A stretch of 24,337 bases of DNA from Candidatus Aenigmatarchaeota archaeon (GTDB taxonomy: Archaea; Aenigmatarchaeota; Aenigmatarchaeia; CG10238-14; SpSt-28): NCBI GenBank assembly GCA_021161995.1, contig JAGGZO010000050.1, positions 1 through 24,337 of the forward strand, in the 5' to 3' direction. The first letter of the stretch is position 1; each line of letters starts with the position of its first letter. Under the pieces are notes generated by a model. It had not been told where the DNA came from. It searched no databases and was given only the letters and a program-made list of their open reading frames with translations. Position numbers and translations under genes: made by a program. This document shows, one piece after another, positions 5,728 through 13,966 of this stretch.

Positions 5728-7452
5728 ATGTGCGGTATACTTGGAATATTCTCATTTGTAGAACCTATAACTATTGAAGAATCTTTGAAAAAATTGAAAA
5801 ATCTTGAGTATAGGGGATATGATTCTGTTGGATTTGCTACTATAGAAGGTTATTTCAATAAGCATGTTGGTACGATAGATAGCTTTTTGGATTCTTTGTC
5901 TGAGAATGAAAAAAGTATAACGACAAAATGTATTATTCTACACACTAGATGGGCCACACATGGTGGTGTAACGAAGAACAATTCTCATCCGCATTTTGAT
6001 TGTAAAAAAGAGATATTTGTTGTTCACAATGGCATAATCGAAAATTACAAAGAGATGAAAGAGGAGCTTATTAAAAAGGGTCATAAATTTGTTTCAGAGA
6101 CAGATACCGAAGTCATAGCTCATTTAATAGAAGAAATGAAGGATAAAAGCGATAAAGAGATTTTGCTCTCACTTTCTAATATGCTAGATGGAACATATGC
6201 AATTCTAATTATTTTCAGAGGAAGGAAAAAAATACTCTTTTTGAAAAAAGAATCACCGCTTGTTATAGGAGTTGCTAAAAACAAAGTTTTTGTTTCATCC
6301 GATATTTATGCATTCTTAAATGAAACAAACAGAATAATTACTTTGAATGATGGTGAGTTTGGCATAATCGATAATAATGGTATAGTTATTTTTGATGAAA
6401 ACGGAAACAAAATAAATAAGAGAATCAAAGTTGTTAAACGTTTTTTGTTTGCTGAAAATGATAACAGTTTTGAACATTATATGCTTAAAGAAATTCTTGA
6501 GCAACCAAGAGTTTCAGAGATTTTAATTAATTCATTGGAAACGGAACAGAATAAGAGAGTAAACAAGCTTCTTGATGCAATAAAATCTTTTGAAAAAATA
6601 GTTTTCATAGCTGCTGGTTCTTCGTATCATTCGTCTTTAATCGGTTCATATCTACTTAGATCTTTGGAGTACAATGCATTTTCTGTTCTTGCTTCTGAAT
6701 ACAAGCAATTTTTCCTTTATGATAAAGGAACGCTTTTAATACCAGTTTCTCAATCGGGAGAAACAATGGATGTTATATTGGCATTAAAAGACCTGAAAAA
6801 CAAAGTTGGTGATGTATTTTCTATAGTTAACGTGCCGTATTCAACCATCCAGAGAATATCATCAAACTCGATAGAAATATTGGCCGGTCAGGAAAAAGCA
6901 GTTGCAGCAACAAAAACTTACACAAATCAGTTGGTTTTGTTTTATTATATTGCTAATTCCCTTGGGCTCAGAGTAAAAATAGATGAAATACCATTAAAAA
7001 TTGACGAGGCAATAAAAAGAAATCGAGAAAAAATAATCGAAATTGCAAATGAACTTACTGACCCAAAAGACATTTTCATAATTGGTAGAGACATAGATTT
7101 TCTGGCTTCCCTAGAGATAGCTTTGAAACTAAAAGAGATTGCATATAAGCATGCTGAAGCTTTTGCTGCAGGAGAATTGAAACATGGTACAATAGCTCTC
7201 ATTGAGAAAGGAACACCCGTTATAGTGTTGCACGGTTTTAATGATTTAATAGAATCTAACACAAAAGAAGTCGAAAGTAGAGGAGCTAAAACAGTTGTGT
7301 TTGGTGATGATTTGTATATCCCACTGGATGATTTAACGTATCCTATTTACCATGTTGTTTTAGGTCAGCTATTAACTTACTACATAGCAAAAAACAATAA
7401 TTTACCGATAGATAAACCAAGAAATTTAGCTAAATCGGTGACTGTTGTATGA
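5728..7452 (+). CDS. glmS: Glutamine-fructose-6-phosphate aminotransferase (isomerizing)
   Basis: Makes glucosamine-6-phosphate from fructose-6-phosphate and glutamine, the entry step to UDP-GlcNAc. The 574-residue protein starts MCGILGIF, with Cys2 as the N-terminal glutaminase nucleophile, and continues through LEYRGYDS, HTRWATHGG and HNGIIENY of the glutaminase domain (about 1-220). Two SIS isomerase domains follow, with SQSGETMDV, KTYTNQL and the ELKHGTIALIE segment. It ends PRNLAKSVTVV, the conserved C-terminus. The length is slightly short of the usual 590-610, without obvious loss of active-site parts. The gene heads an operon: the next ATG overlaps its stop by 4 bp. Confidence 0.97.
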   Translation: MCGILGIFSFVEPITIEESLKKLKNLEYRGYDSVGFATIEGYFNKHVGTIDSFLDSLSENEKSITTKCIILHTRWATHGGVTKNNSHPHFDCKKEIFVVHNGIIENYKEMKEELIKKGHKFVSETDTEVIAHLIEEMKDKSDKEILLSLSNMLDGTYAILIIFRGRKKILFLKKESPLVIGVAKNKVFVSSDIYAFLNETNRIITLNDGEFGIIDNNGIVIFDENGNKINKRIKVVKRFLFAENDNSFEHYMLKEILEQPRVSEILINSLETEQNKRVNKLLDAIKSFEKIVFIAAGSSYHSSLIGSYLLRSLEYNAFSVLASEYKQFFLYDKGTLLIPVSQSGETMDVILALKDLKNKVGDVFSIVNVPYSTIQRISSNSIEILAGQEKAVAATKTYTNQLVLFYYIANSLGLRVKIDEIPLKIDEAIKRNREKIIEIANELTDPKDIFIIGRDIDFLASLEIALKLKEIAYKHAEAFAAGELKHGTIALIEKGTPVIVLHGFNDLIESNTKEVESRGAKTVVFGDDLYIPLDDLTYPIYHVVLGQLLTYYIAKNNNLPIDKPRNLAKSVTVV

Positions 7453-7784
7453 ACGAGATAAAACTGTATGAAGATAAGATAGAATACAAAAAACTAGTGA
7501 TAGAGAAAGATCAGAAAGAAATAGCTAGGTGTTATGTGTTTTTCATCAAAAATGATCTTCATAGTGAGCAATATGCTTTGATGGAAGACGTTTTTGTTGA
7601 TGAAAAATATAGAGGCCATGGATTAGGAACAGTGCTTGTAAAAAAAGCTATAGAACTAGCAAAAGAAGAAGGATGCTATAAGATAATACTAACTAGCAGG
7701 TTTGGTAAAGAACACGTTCATCAATGGTATGAAAAACTTGGTTTTAAAAAATGGGGATATGAATTCAGGACCGATTTGGTGTAA
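7449..7784 (+). CDS. GNAT acetyltransferase, probably GNA1-like glucosamine-6-phosphate N-acetyltransferase
   Basis: The 111-residue protein has a GNAT acetyl-CoA loop RGHGLG (residues 55-60) after the strand MEDVFVDEKY, then GCYKIIL (75-81) and WYEKLGF. Eukaryotic GNA1, which acetylates glucosamine-6-phosphate, has a closely similar GCYKI-L strand and an FY-K-G(F/Y) motif. The gene overlaps glmS by ATGA and is followed 2 nt later by a sugar nucleotidyltransferase, so it sits exactly where the acetylation step of UDP-GlcNAc synthesis would be expected. The GNAT call is firm. The substrate is inferred from operon position and motif resemblance; a phosphoglucomutase-type enzyme must be encoded elsewhere. 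Confidence 0.75.
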   Translation: MNEIKLYEDKIEYKKLVIEKDQKEIARCYVFFIKNDLHSEQYALMEDVFVDEKYRGHGLGTVLVKKAIELAKEEGCYKIILTSRFGKEHVHQWYEKLGFKKWGYEFRTDLV

Positions 7785-7786
7785 GC

Positions 7787-8497
7787 ATGCAAGTTGTTAT
7801 ACTAGCAGCCGGGAAAGGTAAAAGATTGAAACCAATAACAGACAGAATACCAAAGCCGTTGGTTAAAGTATGCAATAAAGAGTTGCTATGGCATATAGTC
7901 AGCAATTTTGTTTCTTTTGGTTTAAGTGATTTTATCGTTGTTATTTCTGCTGATAAATTTGGTGAAATGATTAAGTCATTTCTTTTATCAAATTTTCCTT
8001 CAGTTAAGTTTAGATTTGCAATCCAAAAAGAACAACTCGGTACCGCACACTCACTTCTAGTTGCTGAAAAATATGTGAACGAAGATTTTACTGTTGTCTA
8101 TGGCGACCTATTTTTTCACAGAGACGTTCTAGAAAAACTGTTTACTTCTATTAGCAATGAGCATTTACTAGTTTCTGTTAGAGTTGACAACCCAAAAAGT
8201 TATGGTTGTCTGGAAATCAAAAACAACAAACTTATTAGAATTCATGAAAAAAGTGATAAACCACCTAGCAATCTCATAAACGCAGGTATATACTACTTCT
8301 CAAACGGAAAAATATTTGAAATGATAAAAAGAATAAAGCTTTCGGAAAGAGGAGAGTATGAACTTACAGATGCGATGAATCTACTTGCTAAGAGAGATAG
8401 CATACGCGTAATAGAAGTTGATAAAAATAAATGGATTGATGCTGGAACTATTGAAAGATTGAGAATTGCTGAAAAAATGTGTAAAGAATGGCTATAG
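7787..8497 (+). CDS. Sugar-1-phosphate nucleotidyltransferase, probable UDP-GlcNAc pyrophosphorylase
   Basis: The 236-residue protein has the nucleotidyltransferase signature LAAGKGKRLKP...KPLVKV at its N-terminus, VYGDLFFH (a metal-binding Asp) near residue 105, and NAGIYYF and WIDAGT near the end. It lacks the C-terminal left-handed beta-helix of bifunctional GlmU, so it should only transfer the nucleotide. In this operon, after glmS and a GNA1-like acetyltransferase, uridylylation of GlcNAc-1-phosphate is the most likely reaction. Glucose-1-phosphate or mannose-1-phosphate are alternatives. It is tightly coupled to the upstream gene (2-nt gap) and overlaps the convergent CorA gene by 6 bp. 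Confidence 0.85.
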   Translation: MQVVILAAGKGKRLKPITDRIPKPLVKVCNKELLWHIVSNFVSFGLSDFIVVISADKFGEMIKSFLLSNFPSVKFRFAIQKEQLGTAHSLLVAEKYVNEDFTVVYGDLFFHRDVLEKLFTSISNEHLLVSVRVDNPKSYGCLEIKNNKLIRIHEKSDKPPSNLINAGIYYFSNGKIFEMIKRIKLSERGEYELTDAMNLLAKRDSIRVIEVDKNKWIDAGTIERLRIAEKMCKEWL

Positions 8498-9430
8498 CCA
8501 GTTAATTTTTTTGAATATGTATGTCATTACTAGCATCCATAATATTGAGATTATCCACATGATCCAGAATGCCTGTGAATGAAACTGAATAGGTAACCTA
8601 ACGTTCATACCATAAGCACTAAAGATGATCGTTGGAACCGAGAATATTATGGTAATAGATGTCAATGTTTTCATTATCATGTTTAGATTGTTTGAAACAA
8701 CGGATGAATAGGCATCTATTGCATTTGACAGAATTTTTCCAAATATTTTGACACTTTCTAACATCTCTTCATTGTTTAGCATCAAGTCTTCTAACAGATC
8801 TTCATCGTCTTCATATAGTTTAATTATTTTTCCGGATGCGATCCTCCTAAAAACTTTTTCATTGGCAACTATTGAAACATTGAAATACAAAAGTGTTTTC
8901 TGAAACATTAACAATTTTAATATTTCTTGATTACTAAGAGATTTTGCAGCAGAGTGCTCTATTTTTCTTATGTATTTTTCCATTTCGTTTATGTATCGAT
9001 CAAATCTCTTGTTTATTTCTCTTAATGTATAAAGCAAAAATCTTGTTCTTTGTGTTGTTGAAAAGTTTCTTATCCTGTTTTCCACAAACAGTTTTGTTAT
9101 ATCCTCATCCTTTAAACAAACTGTTATTATGTATTTGTTTGTGATTATTACTCCCAGTGGGATTGTTTTTATCTCAATATCACCATTTACTATTTCTTTA
9201 TATGGTATTCTTACGATAATGAGTCTCTGACCATTGTCTTTATCCACCCTTGGTCTTTCATCTTCATCTAGAGCATCTTCGATGAAATCTTTTAGTACAC
9301 CAACCCTTTTCACTAAGAAATTTATTTCTTCTTTTGTTGGGTTAATGACTTTAATCCAGGATCCTTTTTTCAATCGATCTAATTCCTGGATAGATACATC
9401 GTTAACTTTTTTGAAATAAATTTTGATCAT
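8492..9430 (-). CDS. corA: CorA-family magnesium/divalent cation transporter
   Basis: The 312-residue protein has a long charged cytoplasmic domain rich in helices, then two C-terminal transmembrane helices (about 252-271 and 287-306). The selectivity-filter motif GMN (274-276, in AYGMNV) sits at the end of the first. This arrangement and the lengths match CorA pentamers, which pass Mg2+ and sometimes Co2+ or Ni2+. The family C-terminus is usually basic and short, as here (FKKINWL). The start is ATG 9430, about 40 bp from the tRNA-Cys gene, on the same strand. Confidence 0.93.
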   Translation of the reverse strand: MIKIYFKKVNDVSIQELDRLKKGSWIKVINPTKEEINFLVKRVGVLKDFIEDALDEDERPRVDKDNGQRLIIVRIPYKEIVNGDIEIKTIPLGVIITNKYIITVCLKDEDITKLFVENRIRNFSTTQRTRFLLYTLREINKRFDRYINEMEKYIRKIEHSAAKSLSNQEILKLLMFQKTLLYFNVSIVANEKVFRRIASGKIIKLYEDDEDLLEDLMLNNEEMLESVKIFGKILSNAIDAYSSVVSNNLNMIMKTLTSITIIFSVPTIIFSAYGMNVRLPIQFHSQAFWIMWIISILWMLVMTYIFKKINWL

Positions 9431-9467
9431 ACTTTCACAAAATATTATACATACCTAGAATAAATAA

Positions 9468-9580
9468 AGCCGGGGCCGGGAATTGAACCCGGATCTGCCG
9501 GTTCCTGCTATATATCATCTCTTGCATCAACGAACCAGCAGGTTCTGCAGCCGGCCGCGTTACCGTTCCGCCACCCCGGC
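9468..9580 (-). tRNA. tRNA-Cys (GCA) with an intron in the anticodon loop
   Basis: The acceptor stem GCCGGGG pairs perfectly with CCCCGGC. The D-arm is GCG/CGC, the anticodon stem GCCGG/CCGGC and the T-arm CCGGG/CCCGG with loop TTCAATT. The loop reads CT-GCA-G then A after a 42-nt intron (9503-9544), giving anticodon GCA. The discriminator at 9468 is U, the cysteine identity base. The mature length is 71 nt. At the splice sites, CTGC of the loop pairs with GCAG of the intron, with 3-nt bulges AG|A and GA|A on either side, a bulge-helix-bulge typical of archaeal tRNA introns. No CCA is encoded. Confidence 0.95.
9503..9544 (-). other. tRNA-Cys intron (42 nt, canonical 37/38 position)
   Basis: It lies between nucleotides 37 and 38 of the tRNA. 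The flanking sequence forms a 4-bp helix (CTGC/GCAG) with two 3-nt bulges, the substrate of the archaeal splicing endonuclease. Inside the intron AACC/GGTT can form a small hairpin. Confidence 0.85.
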
Positions 9581-9639
9581 TTGCTTACTGTCTCAAATTA
9601 ACTTAAGAAAAAAAGAAAATAAAAAAGATAGAGTTACGG

Positions 9640-10695
9640 TCAGCAGTTTCCGTTCGATGCTGAACCTCCATTCGAAAGAGTCTCACTGCATTCTTCTGGT
9701 TGTTCTATGAAACCGCTACATACAGCATTTTTGTATGCCTCTGGTGTTCTAGCCTCTCTGTATACTAGACCGTTTATGAATAGCGTTGGTGAACCAGTTA
9801 CACCATTCTGCTGTGTTAGTTTTTCATCTTCTCTTAGTATTGATATGCCATCACTAGATTCAGCACATGTTTTCATCTGGTTGAAGTTTATTCCTAAATT
9901 CTCTGCTATCGTTTTTGAACAGTTTTGTAATTGCTCTAGATTACTATAGTACTGTGTACATTGATCATTTATCTGTATTATGAAATCCCAGAAAGTCTCA
10001 GTTGGATAATATTTCTGTATGCATGCTTCTAGCAAATCTTCCCATGCTTCTCCTGGTCCATGTAGAGATCTTACATAATAGGTTCCATCTTCTGTTTTTA
10101 CCTCTAGTGCGTTTGGTTGCTGTGTTTGCGATATGGATACTATGTACCTCACAGTTACGTTTATTTTATCTTTCAACAAATCGACTACTGGTTTGAAATT
10201 GTTCTCTGCTTGGTTGCCAAATGGACAGAACGACATCACGTAAAGATCTGCCTGTGGAATTTCTGCATCTGGAGCATCAAAACTACTTGATTTTGTTTCT
10301 GTTTTTTCTTCACTTACCTTGCTTATATCGAATGCAGAAAGGAACATTATGTTTCCGTTTCCAGTTACATAGACTGGAATTTCTCTTCCCATATACTCTG
10401 TCGTTATGTTGTATACTTTTACACAACCAATCTCACTTATTGATTTGAATGATGCTGATGTTCCTGGAGCTACTAATTGTGAGTTGATAAAGTTCATTGC
10501 TTTGTTTTGTAGTACGCTTGTAGATTTTGTCGTGCATCCAGTAGTACTAACTTCATGGAAAAAATAGCTCCATGCAAACAACGCTAGAAAAACAAAGGTC
10601 AACACTTGCCAGATCCTTAGGTCATTTATTTTTACTGAGATGTTTTTTAGTTTCTTTGTTTGTTTTGTTTCAGATTTTTTTCTTCTTTTGCTCAT
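9640..10695 (-). CDS. Membrane-anchored DsbA-like thioredoxin-fold protein
   Basis: The 351-residue protein has a basic N-terminus, one membrane helix (about 29-46) and an extracytoplasmic part. Residues about 150-335 are a DsbA-like thioredoxin fold with SFCPFG (Cys157) at the active-site position and a GSPTLF segment giving the cis-Pro loop. The usual CxxC is CPFG, so only one redox Cys remains there, though several other Cys residues are present, including the last residue. A smaller N-terminal domain (about 55-125) also contains two Cys. Likely role: disulphide exchange or reduction outside the cell. Its ATG overlaps the stop of rpoL by 4 bp, so the two are co-translated. Confidence 0.8.
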   Translation of the reverse strand: MSKRRKKSETKQTKKLKNISVKINDLRIWQVLTFVFLALFAWSYFFHEVSTTGCTTKSTSVLQNKAMNFINSQLVAPGTSASFKSISEIGCVKVYNITTEYMGREIPVYVTGNGNIMFLSAFDISKVSEEKTETKSSSFDAPDAEIPQADLYVMSFCPFGNQAENNFKPVVDLLKDKINVTVRYIVSISQTQQPNALEVKTEDGTYYVRSLHGPGEAWEDLLEACIQKYYPTETFWDFIIQINDQCTQYYSNLEQLQNCSKTIAENLGINFNQMKTCAESSDGISILREDEKLTQQNGVTGSPTLFINGLVYREARTPEAYKNAVCSGFIEQPEECSETLSNGGSASNGNC

Positions 10696-10967
10696 TGTAC
10701 CGCCTTGAGGTAAGCCTTCTTAAGCTCCTCTAATTTTTTCATGAGATTGGATATAGCTTTTTCCAATGCCTTTTTGGGACTACCCTTTTCCATCTTTATG
10801 AATAATTTTGGATTATCTAATTCTGGGTGCTCTCTAAAGAAGGCAGCTTCCTTGACACCATCTATATTCCACAGCTCTTCTCTGAGTAAATTCAAAAATG
10901 TTTCACTTTCGCCTATCACTTCTATTATTAGTGTATCCTTTTCGTTTCTAACTACCTTTATAGACAT
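10692..10967 (-). CDS. rpoL: DNA-directed RNA polymerase subunit L (Rpb11)
   Basis: The 91-residue protein contains ETFLNLLREEL, the Rpb11 dimerisation helix, followed by GVKEAAFFREHPELDNPKLFIKME, matching the family pattern (a..y..eHPl...p.l.i.t). A final long charged helix completes the fold. RpoL pairs with RpoD to start polymerase assembly. The start is ATG 10967, after an AT-rich upstream region with a TATA-like run. The DsbA-like gene follows with a 4-bp overlap. Confidence 0.93.
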   Translation of the reverse strand: MSIKVVRNEKDTLIIEVIGESETFLNLLREELWNIDGVKEAAFFREHPELDNPKLFIKMEKGSPKKALEKAISNLMKKLEELKKAYLKAVQ

Positions 10968-11001
10968 AGTTTAGATATATTTTGTTTAAATATATAAATG
11001 G

Positions 11002-11628
11002 TCAAACCAATCTCTTAGCTACATACAGATCAACAGAAATTCTTGTTTTTGGTTTTTTATGGAAGTCAAACTGCCGTGGAATTGTGAACAAAAACTCTTT
11101 TATTATGAGAACATTAAAACCAATACTTTTGTAGAATGATACTAGAAAATCACGGGTTTTTTGGTTGCCTCCCTTGTGAATCGAATATACCCAATCAGCT
11201 ATCTTGCTTACTACTTTTACTACATCAACGTCTTTGATATCTTTGTTTATTATCCCAAAAGGTGGATTCTGTAGTACTGTTACTTTTTTTGTTCTTATTG
11301 GTAGGTTTAGTGCATCTCCCAGCACGAAATATGTGTTTATCGCTTTCATCAATTTTCTATTTTCCAATGCTACTCTTATTACATCTCTATCTTTTTCTAC
11401 ACCTATAACTATTTTTGGCCCATAAAATGATGCAGCAATCGCAATTTTCCCAGTTCCAGAGCAAGAATCTAAAACAATTTTGTTTTTTATGTTGCCTTGC
11501 ATGTATGCCAAATGAACCATTTCAGCGACTATATTGTCTGGGGTTATGTATTGTTCTAGTTCTTTTTTGGGCTTTACAAAACCTTTCAATCGGGAAATTT
11601 TGATTTCGAGTTCTTTTTTTGATAGCAT
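11002..11628 (-). CDS. METTL5-like RNA N6-adenine methyltransferase
   Basis: The 208-residue Rossmann methyltransferase has LEQYITP at residues 24-30, a SAM loop LDSCSGTGKIA (53-63) and the catalytic NPPFG at 121-125. YSIHKGG follows, and near the C-terminus FHKKPKTRISVDL. These features, in the same order, are found in METTL5, the eukaryotic 18S rRNA m6A methyltransferase and its archaeal relatives. The SAM loop has a Ser where most members have Gly (D-x-x-S-G-T-G). The likely substrate is 16S rRNA. Its start (ATG 11628) is divergent from aspS with 73 bp between. Confidence 0.8.
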   Translation of the reverse strand: MLSKKELEIKISRLKGFVKPKKELEQYITPDNIVAEMVHLAYMQGNIKNKIVLDSCSGTGKIAIAASFYGPKIVIGVEKDRDVIRVALENRKLMKAINTYFVLGDALNLPIRTKKVTVLQNPPFGIINKDIKDVDVVKVVSKIADWVYSIHKGGNQKTRDFLVSFYKSIGFNVLIIKEFLFTIPRQFDFHKKPKTRISVDLYVAKRLV

Positions 11629-11701
11629 ATTAGAATTTTTGTTAAAAACAATACTAATTTTAAGAGTTCTGCCAAAAATAATATGTTATCGGTGTGTTTT
11701 C

Positions 11702-12967
11702 ATGGAAGTGAAAAAACGTGGATGGATAGAAGAGATAAGAGATAAAGGAAAAATAAAGTTCTTAGTTCTTGTTTCTGATGGAGAAAAATACCAAATAACT
11801 GTGAAGAGAGGTGTTGTTAGCGATGAAATATTTTCTCTTACAGAAAAACTGACTAGACAATCAACTGTTTATGTTGAAGGCGATTTATTAGAAAATTCTA
11901 TTTCCAAAACAGGCAAAGAGATAATACCCAAGAAGCTAGAGATAATAAATTTGGCGGATCCTGTCCTTCCGTTAGACCCAAGCGAAAAAACACCAGCAGA
12001 AATGGAAACAAAATTGGATTGGAGACCTCTCTCTTTGAGAACAGAAAAGAGTCAGATTATATTCAGAGTTCAGTCAGCTATAGTTAAATTTGCTCAAGAA
12101 TTTTTGTACAAGAATGGTTTTCTCCAGGTTTTCACACCAGGCATAATAGGAGTGCCATCTGAAGGAGGGGCTGAAGTTTTTGAAGTAAAATATTTTGACA
12201 GAAAAGCGTATTTGAGACAGGACCCTCAGTTACATAGAGAACTTACAGTCATAGGTGGTTTAACAAGAATATTTGAGATAGGACCTGCCTGGAGAGCCGA
12301 GCTAAGCCATACACCAAGACATTTAACAGAGCATAGAGTTATAGCTGTTGAGAAGGGATTCATAAAAGACGAGTACGAAATAATAGATCTGGAGAAGAAT
12401 TTGATGTTGCATATCTTGAAAAGATTAAGTGAAGAGTATTCAAAAGAAATCGAAAAAATTGGTGGGGAAGTATACATACCAAAGAAGGTTCCTATACTAG
12501 AATTTCCAGATGTTTATGATATACTGGACAGCTTTGGTAAGCATTTTGAGTTCCCAGAAGATTATGACAGAGAAAGCGAAGAATTGCTTGGTAAATATGT
12601 AAAAGAAAATTATGATTCTGATTTATTTTTTGTAAACAAGTTCCCGTTTGCAGTGAAGCCATTTTATGTCATGAGATATGATGATAAACCAGAGTTTGCA
12701 AGAAGTGTGGATATGATATACAAAGGAATGGAGATGAGTTCCGGAGGAGAAAGAGAGCATAGATACGAATGGTTGGTTAGAAACATTAAAGAAAAGGGGT
12801 TGAACATAAAAAATCTTGAATGGTTCATCAATCATTTCAAGTATGGTACCTGTCCTTTGGGTGGGTTTGCTATAGGAATAGAGAGACTCACGATGAAAAT
12901 CTTGAACATAAAGAACATAAAAGAAGTGGTGCTATACCCAAGAACACCAGAAAGACTTATTCCATGA
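11702..12967 (+). CDS. aspS: Aspartyl-tRNA synthetase, archaeal type
   Basis: A class II synthetase of 421 residues. The N-terminal OB fold (GWIEEIRDKGKIKFLVL) recognises the anticodon. The catalytic core has SEGGAEVFEVKYF and YLRQDPQLHRE, motif 2 around FEIGPAWRAE, and GFAIGIERLTMKIL as motif 3. The length and order match archaeal AspRS. The frame is open to 11534, but the extra 56 residues lie over the divergent methyltransferase and look unrelated, so ATG 11702 is chosen. Aligned by eye with Thermococcus AspRS, the tRNA-discriminating Trp26 position is Glu while Lys85 is kept, so whether it also charges tRNA-Asn is unclear. Confidence 0.95.
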   Translation: MEVKKRGWIEEIRDKGKIKFLVLVSDGEKYQITVKRGVVSDEIFSLTEKLTRQSTVYVEGDLLENSISKTGKEIIPKKLEIINLADPVLPLDPSEKTPAEMETKLDWRPLSLRTEKSQIIFRVQSAIVKFAQEFLYKNGFLQVFTPGIIGVPSEGGAEVFEVKYFDRKAYLRQDPQLHRELTVIGGLTRIFEIGPAWRAELSHTPRHLTEHRVIAVEKGFIKDEYEIIDLEKNLMLHILKRLSEEYSKEIEKIGGEVYIPKKVPILEFPDVYDILDSFGKHFEFPEDYDRESEELLGKYVKENYDSDLFFVNKFPFAVKPFYVMRYDDKPEFARSVDMIYKGMEMSSGGEREHRYEWLVRNIKEKGLNIKNLEWFINHFKYGTCPLGGFAIGIERLTMKILNIKNIKEVVLYPRTPERLIP

Positions 12968-13357
12968 TCACTTTAGGTCTTCTAGCGTTCTAGTACCCAT
13001 TATCTCATAGTATATTGTTTCTTCTCCTTCTTGCAACTTATCTTTCTTGCTCTCTGGTATATCTAATTCGAATGTTTCATACGTTTCCAAATCCATTAGC
13101 TGAACTCTATCACCTATTATCGCTAATACCTGAGCTTTCTTTCTTAACAATAATGGGACATCAACTTCTTCATCAGCTGGTTTGACTATACTTCTTCTTC
13201 TCTTGTCGAATAGTCCAACAGCTTCTACTCTTGTTTTTGCAGCACCATGTTTACCGCTTACTGAAGTAGAGACACTTTCTACTTTACATGATGCACCATC
13301 TATCAATACAAAATCTCCTTTCTTTAGGTTCTTTATGGGTTTTTTTGTCATCTCCAT
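12968..13357 (-). CDS. eif5A: Translation initiation factor aIF5A (hypusine-containing)
   Basis: The 129-residue protein contains STSVSGKHGAAKTR, with Lys36 at the tip of the basic loop that is normally converted to (deoxy)hypusine by deoxyhypusine synthase. An SH3-like domain precedes it and an OB fold follows (VQLMDLETYETFEL). aIF5A relieves stalling at proline runs and aids termination. A GTGAG Shine-Dalgarno-like motif lies 3 nt before ATG 13357; a second Met at residue 3 is an alternative start. It abuts aspS tail-to-tail with no spacer. Confidence 0.96.
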   Translation of the reverse strand: MEMTKKPIKNLKKGDFVLIDGASCKVESVSTSVSGKHGAAKTRVEAVGLFDKRRRSIVKPADEEVDVPLLLRKKAQVLAIIGDRVQLMDLETYETFELDIPESKKDKLQEGEETIYYEIMGTRTLEDLK

Positions 13358-13417
13358 GTTCTCACTTCATTTATTTTCTTTTGAACATTTTTAATCATTT
13401 TACATTTATTTACGTTT

Positions 13418-13966
13418 ATGACTGAAGTTTTTGTTCTTAGACTAAGTCATAGAAAAGATAGAGATAAAAGAGTTACTACTCATTGCGCCTTGGTTGCTAG
13501 AGCGTTTTTAGCGAAGAAAATTTACTACACAGGTGATAAGGACGAAAAATTCGAGAAAAAAGTTATGGATGTTGCAAGAAGATGGGGTGGTCCTTTTGAA
13601 ATAGAATATGTTAAAGATTGGAAAAAACTAATCAAGAATTTTGATGGTATAAAAGTTCATTTAACTATGTATGGAACACCATTGAACAAAAAAATAGATG
13701 AAATTAAGCAAGCAAATAAAATTTTGGTTATTATTGGTTCAGAAAAGGTCCCAGGTATTGCATATGAGCTTGCCGATTATAATATATCGATAACAACACA
13801 ACCACATTCGGAAATTGCCGCGTTAGCGATATTCTTAGATAGGGTGTTTGAAGGAAAAGAGTTTGATCATGAATTTTCTAATGCAAAAGTTAAAATAATA
13901 CCACAAGAAAAAGGAAAGAAGGTAATCTCACTATCTCAACAGCCAAGAAAGAAATCTACTCAGTAA
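13418..13966 (+). CDS. trm56: tRNA (cytidine-56-2'-O)-methyltransferase, Trm56
   Basis: A 182-residue SPOUT-type protein with VLRLSHRKDRDKRVTTHCAL at the N-terminus, VHLTMYG in the middle, and VIIGSEKVPGIAYELADYNI plus QPHSEIAALAIFLDR in the C-terminal knot. This combination is specific to archaeal Trm56, which 2'-O-methylates C56 in the T-loop of tRNAs. It is divergent from aIF5A, with 60 bp between. Its 3' end overlaps the convergent MinD-like gene by 36 bp. Confidence 0.93.
   Translation: MTEVFVLRLSHRKDRDKRVTTHCALVARAFLAKKIYYTGDKDEKFEKKVMDVARRWGGPFEIEYVKDWKKLIKNFDGIKVHLTMYGTPLNKKIDEIKQANKILVIIGSEKVPGIAYELADYNISITTQPHSEIAALAIFLDRVFEGKEFDHEFSNAKVKIIPQEKGKKVISLSQQPRKKSTQ

Noticed and set aside
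11534..11701. 56-residue N-terminal extension of aspartyl-tRNA synthetase
   Set aside because: It overlaps the divergent methyltransferase gene, and the OB fold of the family begins at ATG 11702.
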